Below, in pieces: positions 1-5,041 of a stretch of DNA of 5,041 nucleotides; positions within the stretch are counted from its first letter, which is position 1; every line of letters starts with the position of its first letter. The stretch covers positions 1 through 5,041 of the forward strand of contig PXES01000092.1 in NCBI GenBank assembly GCA_003564655.1. Reading direction: 5' to 3'. Made by a program: the position numbers and the translations under genes. This DNA is from Paracoccaceae bacterium. Its GTDB lineage: Bacteria > Pseudomonadota > Alphaproteobacteria > Rhodobacterales > Rhodobacteraceae. The notes beneath the pieces were generated by a model. It was not told the origin of the DNA, searched no databases, and worked only from the letters and a program-made list of their open reading frames with translations.

Positions 1-6
1 CACCCC

Positions 7-28
7 GGCGGGCGCTGGCGCGCCCGCC
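7..28. repeat. Perfect 9-bp inverted repeat (GC-rich hairpin) upstream of the dehydrogenase gene
   Basis: The left arm GGCGGGCGC (7-15) and the right arm GCGCCCGCC (20-28) are exact reverse complements around a four-base loop, TGGC. The hairpin would be very stable. Only two T residues follow it on the plus strand, and no T-run follows on the minus strand, so it is not a standard intrinsic terminator. It could be the remnant terminator of a gene to the left, an mRNA-stabilising 5' structure, or a chance product of high GC. It ends 30 bases before the Shine-Dalgarno sequence of the next gene. The rest of 1-69 shows no recognisable promoter and no supportable gene end. Confidence 0.5.
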
Positions 29-58
29 TTGCGTCGGGGCCGCCGCGCGCCTGTCACC

Positions 59-63
59 GGAGG
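59..63 (+). promoter_or_regulatory. Ribosome binding site for the GTG-started dehydrogenase gene
   Basis: GGAGG at 59-63 is a near-perfect Shine-Dalgarno sequence, six bases before the GTG at 70. It decides the start, because the reading frame stays open to the window edge and a longer protein cannot be excluded from the frame alone. The resulting N-terminus, MDLDLRYPALVDL, fits the length usual for this family. Confidence 0.8.
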
Positions 64-69
64 GCGCTT

Positions 70-1212
70 GTGGACCTTGATCTGCGTTATCCCGCACTGG
101 TGGACCTGCGCGCCCGCGCCCGGCGCCGGCTGCCGCATTTCGTCTGGGAATATCTGGACAGCGCCACCGGCAGCGGCTCTGTCCATCGGGTCAACCGCGC
201 CGCGCTGGATGCCATCCGGCTGACCCCGCGCGTGCTGGCCGGTCCCCTGACGCCCGTGCTGGAAACGACCCTTCTGGGCAGCGATTACAGCGCCCCCTTC
301 GGCATCGCGCCCGTCGGCATGTCCGGCCTGATCTGGCCCGGCGCCGAACCCGCGCTGGCCCGCCATGCCCGCGCCCATGGCATCCCCTATGCCCTGTCCA
401 CCGTCGCCACCCGCCTGCCCGAGGAGATCGGCCCCCTGGCCGGCCCCATGGGCTGGTTCCAGCTTTACCCGCCCGCCGACCCCGCCATCCGCGCCGACAT
501 GCTGGAGCGCGCGCGCCGGGCGGGGTTCGGGGTGCTGGTGCTGACCGTCGACGTGCCCGCCCCCTCGCGCCGGGAACGCCAGCGCCGGGCCGATCTGGCA
601 ATTCCGCCGAAAAAGACCCCCCGCATGATCTGGCAGGCCGCCACCCGCCCGCGCTGGTCCATCGGCACCCTGCGCCACGGCATCCCCCGGCTGCGGCTGA
701 TGGACGGCTATCTGAAGATCGACCGCGATGCGCCCTCGACCGCGCATGCGGGCTATCTGCTGCGGGTGAACCCGGACTGGGACTACGTGGCCGCCCTGCG
801 CGATGCCTGGGACGGCCCGCTGGTGATCAAGGGCGTGCTGCGCCCCGAGGACGCCACCCGCGCGCAGGCGGAGGGGGTGAACGCCGTCTGGGTGTCGAAC
901 CATGCCGGGCGCCAGTTCGACGGCTGCCCGGCGGTGGCGGATGTGGTGCCCGCCATCCGCAACGCGGTGCCGGACCTGCCCCTGATCGCCGATGGCGGGG
1001 TCGACGGGGGCCTGGACATTCTGCGACTGATCGCGCGCGGGGCGGATTTCGTCATGCTGGGCCGGGCCTGGCACGATGCGCTGGCCGCCCTTGGCCCGGA
1101 CCATGGCCCGGCGCATCTGCACCACATCCTGCGCGAGGACCTGATCGCCAACATGCAGCAACTGGGTATCCAGACCCCCGCCGCCATCCGTGATCCCGCA
1201 GCCGGGCGGTGA
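70..1212 (+). CDS. FMN-dependent alpha-hydroxy-acid dehydrogenase, L-lactate dehydrogenase (LldD-like)
   Basis: A complete 380-residue protein starting at GTG. It belongs to the FMN-dependent alpha-hydroxy-acid dehydrogenase family (TIM barrel), which oxidises L-lactate or similar 2-hydroxy acids to 2-oxo acids. The active-site set is intact by alignment to glycolate oxidase: Y28, Y133 (in FQLY), D161 (in TVDVP), R168, K254 (in VIKGV), and H278 and R281 within the signature SNHAGRQ. FMN phosphate binding is expected at DGG (308-310) and GR (331-332). LST followed by V112, where glycolate oxidase has Trp108, resembles E. coli LldD more than glycolate oxidase. Residues about 178-222, in the loop that anchors some relatives to the membrane, are rich in Lys/Arg with scattered hydrophobics. 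A peripheral membrane enzyme passing electrons to quinone is therefore plausible, though inferred. D312 is odd: relatives usually have Arg there. Neighbouring pyc supports pyruvate as the product. The exact substrate (lactate, glycolate, mandelate) is not proven; LldD-like is the best guess. Confidence 0.88.
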   Translation: MDLDLRYPALVDLRARARRRLPHFVWEYLDSATGSGSVHRVNRAALDAIRLTPRVLAGPLTPVLETTLLGSDYSAPFGIAPVGMSGLIWPGAEPALARHARAHGIPYALSTVATRLPEEIGPLAGPMGWFQLYPPADPAIRADMLERARRAGFGVLVLTVDVPAPSRRERQRRADLAIPPKKTPRMIWQAATRPRWSIGTLRHGIPRLRLMDGYLKIDRDAPSTAHAGYLLRVNPDWDYVAALRDAWDGPLVIKGVLRPEDATRAQAEGVNAVWVSNHAGRQFDGCPAVADVVPAIRNAVPDLPLIADGGVDGGLDILRLIARGADFVMLGRAWHDALAALGPDHGPAHLHHILREDLIANMQQLGIQTPAAIRDPAAGR

Positions 1213-1230
1213 CGCGAGGTCACAAAACCT

Positions 1231-1259
1231 TTGCCGCGGCGCAGCAGGCGCCCTAGAAC
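1231..1259 (+). promoter_or_regulatory. Candidate sigma-70 type promoter for pyc
   Basis: TTGCCG (1231-1236) matches the TTGACA -35 box at four of six positions. TAGAAC (1254-1259) matches TATAAT at four of six, and the spacer is exactly 17 bases. Transcription would start near 1265-1267, about 25 bases before the pyc ATG, leaving a short leader that includes the ribosome binding site. A 5-bp inverted repeat (GGCGC/GCGCC, 1238-1252) sits in the spacer and might be an operator. The promoter lies in the 78-base gap after the dehydrogenase stop codon, so pyc may be transcribed both on its own and by read-through. This is judged by eye and not proven. Confidence 0.45.
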
Positions 1260-1280
1260 AACGCAAATCACCATGGACCA

Positions 1281-1285
1281 AGGGG
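1281..1285 (+). promoter_or_regulatory. Ribosome binding site that sets the pyc start at 1291
   Basis: AGGGG at 1281-1285 lies five bases before the ATG at 1291. The in-frame ATG at 1273 and the in-frame TTG at 1231 have no purine-rich site at a suitable distance. The protein beginning at 1291 opens with MADFRKILIANRGEIAIR, the typical N-terminus of alphaproteobacterial pyruvate carboxylases. Confidence 0.7.
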
Positions 1286-1290
1286 CAGAG

Positions 1291-4200
1291 ATGGCCGATT
1301 TCCGCAAGATACTGATCGCCAACCGCGGCGAGATCGCCATCCGCGTGATGCGCGCGGCCAACGAGATGGGCAAGCGCACGGTTGCCGTCTATGCCGAAGA
1401 GGACAAGCTGAGCCTGCACCGGTTCAAGGCCGACGAGGCCTATCGCATCGGCGAGGGGCTGGGGCCGGTGGCGGCCTATCTGTCGATCCCGGAAATCATC
1501 CGCGCCGCGCGCGAATCCGGCGCCGACGCCATCCACCCCGGCTATGGCCTGCTCAGCGAGAACCCGGCGCTGGTGGATGCCTGTGCCGAGGCCGGCATCA
1601 CCTTCATCGGCCCGCGCGCCGAAACGATGCGCGCGCTGGGCGACAAGGCCAGCGCCCGGCAGGTGGCGATCAAGGCCGGCGTGCCGGTGATCCCCGCCAC
1701 GGATGTGCTGGGCGAGGACATGGAGACCATCGGCAAGGAGGCCGCCGAGATCGGCTATCCGCTGATGCTGAAGGCCAGCCACGGCGGCGGCGGGCGCGGC
1801 ATGCGCGCCATCGACAGCGCCGAGCACCTGGAAACCCGCATCCGCGAGGGCCGGCGCGAGGCCGAGGCCGCCTTCGGCAATGGCGAGGGCTATCTGGAAA
1901 AGATGATCACCCGCGCGCGCCATGTCGAGGTGCAGCTGCTGGGGGATCATCACGGCGGGCTATACCACCTGTATGAGCGCGACTGCACCGTGCAGCGGCG
2001 CAACCAGAAGGTCGTCGAACGCGCCCCCGCCCCCTACCTGACCGACGCACAGCGCGCCGAGGTCTGCGACCTGGCGCTGAAGATCGGCCGCGCGGTGGGC
2101 TATCAGAACGCCGGCACCGTCGAATTCCTGATGGATATGGAGACCGAGCGCTTCTATTTCATTGAGGTCAACCCCCGTATCCAGGTCGAACATACCGTCA
2201 CCGAGGAAGTGACCGGCATCGACATCGTGCGCGCGCAGATCCGCGTGGCCGAGGGCGCGCCGCTGTCAGAGGCCACGGGCCACGCGCGCCAGGAAGAGAT
2301 CACACTTTCCGGCCACGCCCTGCAGACGCGCATCACCACCGAGGACCCGCTGAACAACTTCATCCCGGATTACGGCCGCATCACCGCGTTTCGTGAGGCG
2401 CATGGCATGGGCATCCGGCTGGATGGCGGCACGGCCTATTCCGGCGGGGTGATCACGCGCTACTATGATTCGCTGCTGGTCAAGCTGACCGCCTGGGCCC
2501 CCACCCCGGACGAGGCCATCGCGCGGATGGACCGGGCGTTGCGCGAATTCCGCATCCGCGGGGTCAGCACCAATATCGCCTTTGTGGAAAACCTGCTGAA
2601 ACACCCGGTCTTCCTGTCGGATGACTATACCACCCGCTTCATCGACACCACGCCGGAGCTGTTCAGCTTTACCAGCCGGCGCGACCGGGCCACCAAGATC
2701 CTGACCTATCTGGCTGATATCACCGTCAACGGTCACCCTGAAACCGCCGGCCGCCCGCGCCCCGCCGCACAGCCCCGCGCGCCGCGCCCGCCCGCACGGC
2801 AGGCCGACAGCGCCCCCCCGGGCAGCCGCACCCTGCTGCAGGATCAGGGCGCAAAGGGCGTCGCCGACTGGATGAAGGCGCAGGACCGCCTGCTGATCAC
2901 CGATACCACCATGCGCGACGCGCATCAGTCGCTGCTGGCGACCCGCATGCGCTCGATCGACATGGTCCGCGTGGCCCCTGCCTATGCCGCCAATCTGCCG
3001 GGGCTTTTCAGCGTCGAATGCTGGGGCGGCGCGACCTTTGACGTGGCTTACCGTTTCCTGCAGGAATGCCCCTGGCAGCGCCTGCGCGATCTGCGCGCGG
3101 GCATGCCCAATATCCTGACGCAGATGCTGCTGCGCGCCTCGAACGGCGTGGGCTACACGAATTACCCCGACAATGTGGTGCAGTTCTTTGTCAAACAGGC
3201 AGCCGAGACCGGGGTCGATGTCTTCCGCGTCTTCGATTCGCTGAACTGGGTGGAAAACATGCGCGTGGCCATGGACGCCGTGATCCAGACCGGGCGCATC
3301 TGCGAGGGCACGATCTGCTATACCGGCGATCTGCTGGCCCCCGCACGCCCGAAATACACGCTGGATTACTACACTCGCATGGCAAAGGACCTGCAGGCCG
3401 CCGGCGCCCATGTGCTGGGGGTCAAGGACATGGCCGGCGTGCTGAAGGCACCCGCCGCGCGCCAGCTGTTCCGCGCGCTGAAGGATGCGGTGGACCTGCC
3501 GATCCATTTCCACACGCATGACACCTCCGGCGCGGCCATCGCCACCATCATCGCCGCCGCCGAGGAAGGCGTCGATGCCGTGGACGCCGCGATGGACGCA
3601 TTTTCGGGCAATACCAGCCAGGCGACGCTGGGTTCTGTGGTCGAGGCCCTGCGCCACACCCCGCGCGATACCGGGCTGGACATGGACGCCATCCGCGCGC
3701 TGTCGGATTACTGGGAAACGGTGCGCGCACATTACATGGCCTTCGAGACCGGCCAGCAGGCCCCCAGTTCCGAGGTCTATCTGCACGAGATGCCGGGCGG
3801 GCAGTTCACCAACCTCAAGGCGCAGGCGCGCTCTCTGGGGCTGGAGGAACGCTGGCCCGACGTGGCCCGCGCCTATGCCGACGCCAACCAGATCTTCGGC
3901 GATATCGTCAAGGTCACGCCCTCGTCAAAGGTGGTGGGCGACATGGCGCTGATGATGGTCGCACAGGGGCTTAGCCGCGAGGATGTGGAGAACCCCGCCC
4001 GTGACATCGCCTTTCCCGAATCGGTCATCGACATGCTGAAGGGCAATCTGGGCCAGCCGCCGGGCGGGTTCCCAGAAGCCATCGTGAAAAAGGCGCTGAA
4101 GGGCGAGGCACCGCTGACCGAACGCCCCGGCGCGCGGCTGGCACCGGTGGACCTGGAAGCCACCCGCGAAAAGGTCAGCGCCGCGCTGGACGGGCTGGAA

Positions 4201-4734
4201 ATCGATGACGAGGACCTGAACGGCTATCTGATGTATCCGAAGGTCTTTCAGGACTACATGCAGCGCCATCAGATCTATGGGCCGGTGCGCACCCTGCCGA
4301 CCTGGAACTTCTTTTACGGGATGGAACCGGGCGAGGAAATCTCGGCCGAGATCGACCCCGGCAAGACGCTGGAGATCCGCCTCATCGCGGTGGGCGAGAC
4401 GCAGGACGACGGCGAGGTGCGGGTGTTCTTCGAACTCAACGGCCAGCCCCGCACCATCCGCGTGCCCAACCGGTCGGCCAAGGCCAGCGTCGCCGCACGG
4501 CCAAAGGCCGAAGACGGCAACCCCGCCCATATCGGCGCGCCGATGCCCGGTGCGGTGGCGGGCGTGGCAGTCAGCGCCGGGCAGAAGGTCAAACCCGGCG
4601 ATCTGCTGCTGACCATCGAGGCGATGAAGATGGAAACCGGCCTGCATGCCGACCGCGCGGCAAAGGTGACGGCGGTGCATGTACAGCCGGGCGCGCAGAT
4701 CGAGGCAAAGGACCTGCTGATCGAACTGGAATGA
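1291..4734 (+). CDS. pyc: Pyruvate carboxylase (single-chain, biotin-dependent)
   Basis: This 1147-residue cytosolic enzyme makes oxaloacetate from pyruvate, bicarbonate and ATP, an anaplerotic and gluconeogenic step; it normally works as a tetramer. The biotin carboxylase domain (about 1-455) has the glycine loop GGGGRGM (165-171), K240 in RDCTVQRRNQKV, and R296 and E300 in VNPRIQVEH. An Ala/Pro/Arg-rich linker (486-511) leads to the carboxyltransferase domain (about 535-985). That domain has D543 and Q546 in RDAHQ, R615, Y622, the probable carbamylated lysine K712 in GVKDMAG, metal ligands H741 and H743 in HFHTHD, and T876. A tetramerisation/linker segment follows (about 990-1065), then the biotinyl domain with K1113 in AMKM as the biotin site. 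Each carboxyltransferase and biotinyl residue is six lower than its Rhizobium etli counterpart (D549, K718, H747, H749, T882, K1119), so the chain is intact. R421, R423 and R466 match the acetyl-CoA site (R427, R429, R472), which suggests allosteric activation by acetyl-CoA. The start is chosen from the ribosome binding site at 1281-1285. Confidence 0.97.
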   Translation: MADFRKILIANRGEIAIRVMRAANEMGKRTVAVYAEEDKLSLHRFKADEAYRIGEGLGPVAAYLSIPEIIRAARESGADAIHPGYGLLSENPALVDACAEAGITFIGPRAETMRALGDKASARQVAIKAGVPVIPATDVLGEDMETIGKEAAEIGYPLMLKASHGGGGRGMRAIDSAEHLETRIREGRREAEAAFGNGEGYLEKMITRARHVEVQLLGDHHGGLYHLYERDCTVQRRNQKVVERAPAPYLTDAQRAEVCDLALKIGRAVGYQNAGTVEFLMDMETERFYFIEVNPRIQVEHTVTEEVTGIDIVRAQIRVAEGAPLSEATGHARQEEITLSGHALQTRITTEDPLNNFIPDYGRITAFREAHGMGIRLDGGTAYSGGVITRYYDSLLVKLTAWAPTPDEAIARMDRALREFRIRGVSTNIAFVENLLKHPVFLSDDYTTRFIDTTPELFSFTSRRDRATKILTYLADITVNGHPETAGRPRPAAQPRAPRPPARQADSAPPGSRTLLQDQGAKGVADWMKAQDRLLITDTTMRDAHQSLLATRMRSIDMVRVAPAYAANLPGLFSVECWGGATFDVAYRFLQECPWQRLRDLRAGMPNILTQMLLRASNGVGYTNYPDNVVQFFVKQAAETGVDVFRVFDSLNWVENMRVAMDAVIQTGRICEGTICYTGDLLAPARPKYTLDYYTRMAKDLQAAGAHVLGVKDMAGVLKAPAARQLFRALKDAVDLPIHFHTHDTSGAAIATIIAAAEEGVDAVDAAMDAFSGNTSQATLGSVVEALRHTPRDTGLDMDAIRALSDYWETVRAHYMAFETGQQAPSSEVYLHEMPGGQFTNLKAQARSLGLEERWPDVARAYADANQIFGDIVKVTPSSKVVGDMALMMVAQGLSREDVENPARDIAFPESVIDMLKGNLGQPPGGFPEAIVKKALKGEAPLTERPGARLAPVDLEATREKVSAALDGLEIDDEDLNGYLMYPKVFQDYMQRHQIYGPVRTLPTWNFFYGMEPGEEISAEIDPGKTLEIRLIAVGETQDDGEVRVFFELNGQPRTIRVPNRSAKASVAARPKAEDGNPAHIGAPMPGAVAGVAVSAGQKVKPGDLLLTIEAMKMETGLHADRAAKVTAVHVQPGAQIEAKDLLIELE

Positions 4735-4769
4735 TGCGCCCCGGATTTCCACCCTGCGTGCATCATTTT
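4730..4769 (+). terminator. Possible weak terminator or 3' hairpin overlapping the pyc stop codon
   Basis: AATGATGC (4730-4737) and GCATCATT (4760-4767) are exact reverse complements. The stem can grow inward by a G-T pair and a C-G pair to 10 bp, with an 18-base loop. The TGA stop (4732-4734) lies inside the left arm. A run of four T (4766-4769) ends the structure. The long loop, AT-containing stem and short T-run make this a poor intrinsic terminator, so it may instead protect the 3' end or act with Rho. It is the only candidate pyc terminator before the tRNA. Confidence 0.35.
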
Positions 4770-4773
4770 CCGC

Positions 4774-4802
4774 TTGCAGCCCGGCGCGGCTTTGCCTAAA
4801 TC
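4774..4802 (+). promoter_or_regulatory. Candidate promoter for the tRNA-Gly gene
   Basis: TTGCAG (4774-4779) and TAAATC (4797-4802) are separated by 17 bases. The -35 is fair and the -10 weak (three of six matches), but the location is right: transcription would start near 4809, giving a 5' leader of about 12 bases before the tRNA. The layout resembles the pair in front of pyc, which has TTGC-G, a 17-base spacer and a TA-starting -10 box preceded by C. Read-through from pyc is the alternative. Confidence 0.4.
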
Positions 4803-4820
4803 ACGCCCACCGAACGGGGC

Positions 4821-4895
4821 GCGGGCGTAGCTCAGGGGTAGAGCATTACCTTGCCAAGGTAAGGGTCGTGAGTTCGAATCTCATCGCCCGCTCCA
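4821..4895 (+). tRNA. tRNA-Gly, anticodon GCC
   Basis: A full cloverleaf of 75 bases with encoded CCA. The acceptor stem is GCGGGCG (4821-4827) with CGCCCGC (4885-4891), seven pairs. The D arm is GCTC/GAGC (4830-4833, 4841-4844). The anticodon stem is TTACC/GGTAA (4846-4850, 4858-4862) around the loop TTGCCAA, with GCC at 4853-4855. The variable loop has five bases. The T arm is GTGAG/CTCAT (4868-4872, 4880-4884) around TTCGAAT, with one G-T pair. The discriminator is T4892, followed by CCA (4893-4895). It reads GGC and GGU glycine codons; GGC is common in the two genes here. It appears to be a single-gene unit, with a terminator 11 bases downstream. Confidence 0.97.
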
Positions 4896-4906
4896 ATTCG
4901 AAAAAC

Positions 4907-4933
4907 AGCCGGTCCCGCGGGGCCGGCTTTTTT
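4907..4933 (+). terminator. Intrinsic terminator of the tRNA-Gly transcript
   Basis: AGCCGGTCC (4907-4915) pairs with GGGCCGGCT (4920-4928), nine pairs including one T-G, around the loop CGCG. Six T follow on the plus strand (4928-4933, the first of them in the stem). This is a textbook Rho-independent terminator, placed just after the tRNA 3' end. The A-run at 4901-4905 also gives a weaker T-run on the opposite strand, so some bidirectional activity is possible. Confidence 0.88.
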
Positions 4934-4976
4934 CGTTCCGGCCCGGTTGACAAAAGATGACAGCGCGCACCGCATG

Positions 4977-4999
4977 AAAAAGGGGCGCAACCGCGCCCC
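4977..4999 (-). terminator. Intrinsic terminator facing left, for a minus-strand gene to the right
   Basis: GGGGCGC (4982-4988) pairs exactly with GCGCCCC (4993-4999) around the loop AACC. Read on the minus strand, the stem is followed by TTTTT (complement of 4977-4981), the order expected of an intrinsic terminator. Read on the plus strand there is no T-run after the stem. It therefore probably ends a transcript that enters from the right edge, back to back with the tRNA terminator and separated from it by 43 bases. Confidence 0.75.
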
Positions 5000-5026
5000 C
5001 CTTAGCCCCCTCGGCCCCTGGCCGTC

Positions 5027-5041
5027 TCAACGGGTCAGTGC
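5027..5041 (-). CDS. Possible C-terminal end of a minus-strand gene (partial)
   Basis: On the minus strand the last bases read GCA CTG ACC CGT TGA, giving a tail ALTR and a stop at 5027-5029. The stop is 27 bases before the left-facing terminator stem, a normal distance for a gene end. Another minus frame also stops nearby (TGA at 5035-5037), and a third stays open, so the frame is not settled. The product cannot be named from four residues. The main support is the terminator orientation. Confidence 0.25.
   Translation of the reverse strand, partial: ALTR

Noticed and set aside
1..80. End of an upstream plus-strand gene overlapping the dehydrogenase start, with a TGA at 78-80
   Set aside because: The frame is open only because the sequence is GC-rich. 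The translated tail is Pro/Ala/Arg-rich without a motif, and the hairpin at 7-28 fits an intergenic region better. Too short to decide.
2266..3786. A 506-codon open frame on the minus strand inside pyc
   Set aside because: It lies wholly opposite a fully conserved pyruvate carboxylase, has no recognisable domain, and is explained by G/C-rich third codon positions suppressing antisense stops.
3066..3952. Alternative plus-strand frames of about 150 codons inside pyc
   Set aside because: They are Arg/Pro/Ala-rich frame-shifted readings of pyc. The pyc frame is intact, so there is no sign of a programmed or accidental frameshift.
3925..4752. A 275-codon open frame on the minus strand over the pyc 3' end
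   Set aside because: Same cause: an antisense shadow of the carboxyltransferase and biotinyl regions, with no protein motif of its own.
4778..4793. Small hairpin AGCC/GGCT followed by TTT as a pyc terminator
   Set aside because: Only four pairs and a three-T tail, inside the proposed tRNA promoter spacer; too weak to call.
4871..4895. The tRNA 3' end as an integration site for a mobile element
   Set aside because: The tRNA is intact and followed at once by its own terminator. There is no integrase and no repeated tRNA fragment in the window.
4947..4975. A perfect TTGACA (4947-4952), with a second TGACA ten bases on, as a plus-strand promoter
   Set aside because: No -10 box exists at 16-18 bases (CCGCAT at 17), it points into a hairpin, and no plus-strand gene follows within the window.
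1..5041. An undescribed defence, mobile or biosynthetic system
   Set aside because: Both full genes are recognisable core-metabolism enzymes with complete active sites, and the rest is a tRNA with ordinary control signals.

Overview
The window comes from a high-GC bacterial chromosome, very probably an alphaproteobacterium of the Rhodobacteraceae (Paracoccus/Rhodobacter-like). The basis is strong G/C preference at third codon positions and a pyruvate carboxylase whose catalytic residues align with Rhizobium etli pyruvate carboxylase at a constant offset of six. The genus is inference; no marker gene is present.

Layout: bases 1-69 are a leader with a perfect GC-rich hairpin (7-28) and a Shine-Dalgarno sequence. 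A complete FMN-dependent alpha-hydroxy-acid (L-lactate type) dehydrogenase lies at 70-1212. A 78-base gap holds a plausible promoter and ribosome binding site. The single-chain, biotin-dependent pyruvate carboxylase gene pyc follows (1291-4734, 1147 residues). A possible weak terminator overlaps its stop codon. Then come a promoter-like pair, a tRNA-Gly(GCC) with encoded CCA (4821-4895) and a clear intrinsic terminator (4907-4933). A second terminator-shaped hairpin faces the other way (4977-4999), so a gene on the minus strand probably ends at the right edge, of which only a few codons are inside.

How the genes fit together: the dehydrogenase would oxidise L-lactate, or a related 2-hydroxy acid, to pyruvate and pass electrons to the respiratory chain. 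Pyruvate carboxylase would then convert pyruvate to oxaloacetate, refilling the TCA cycle and feeding gluconeogenesis. The pair makes sense for growth on lactate or pyruvate. The candidate promoter in front of pyc suggests pyc can also be expressed alone.

I found no mobile element, CRISPR array, toxin-antitoxin pair or defence gene, and nothing that looks like an undescribed system. This is mostly ordinary core metabolism. The points most worth a second look are an acidic residue at a normally basic FMN-phosphate position in the dehydrogenase, the hairpins at 7-28 and 4730-4769, the inverted repeat inside the pyc promoter spacer, and the opposed terminators at the right edge.
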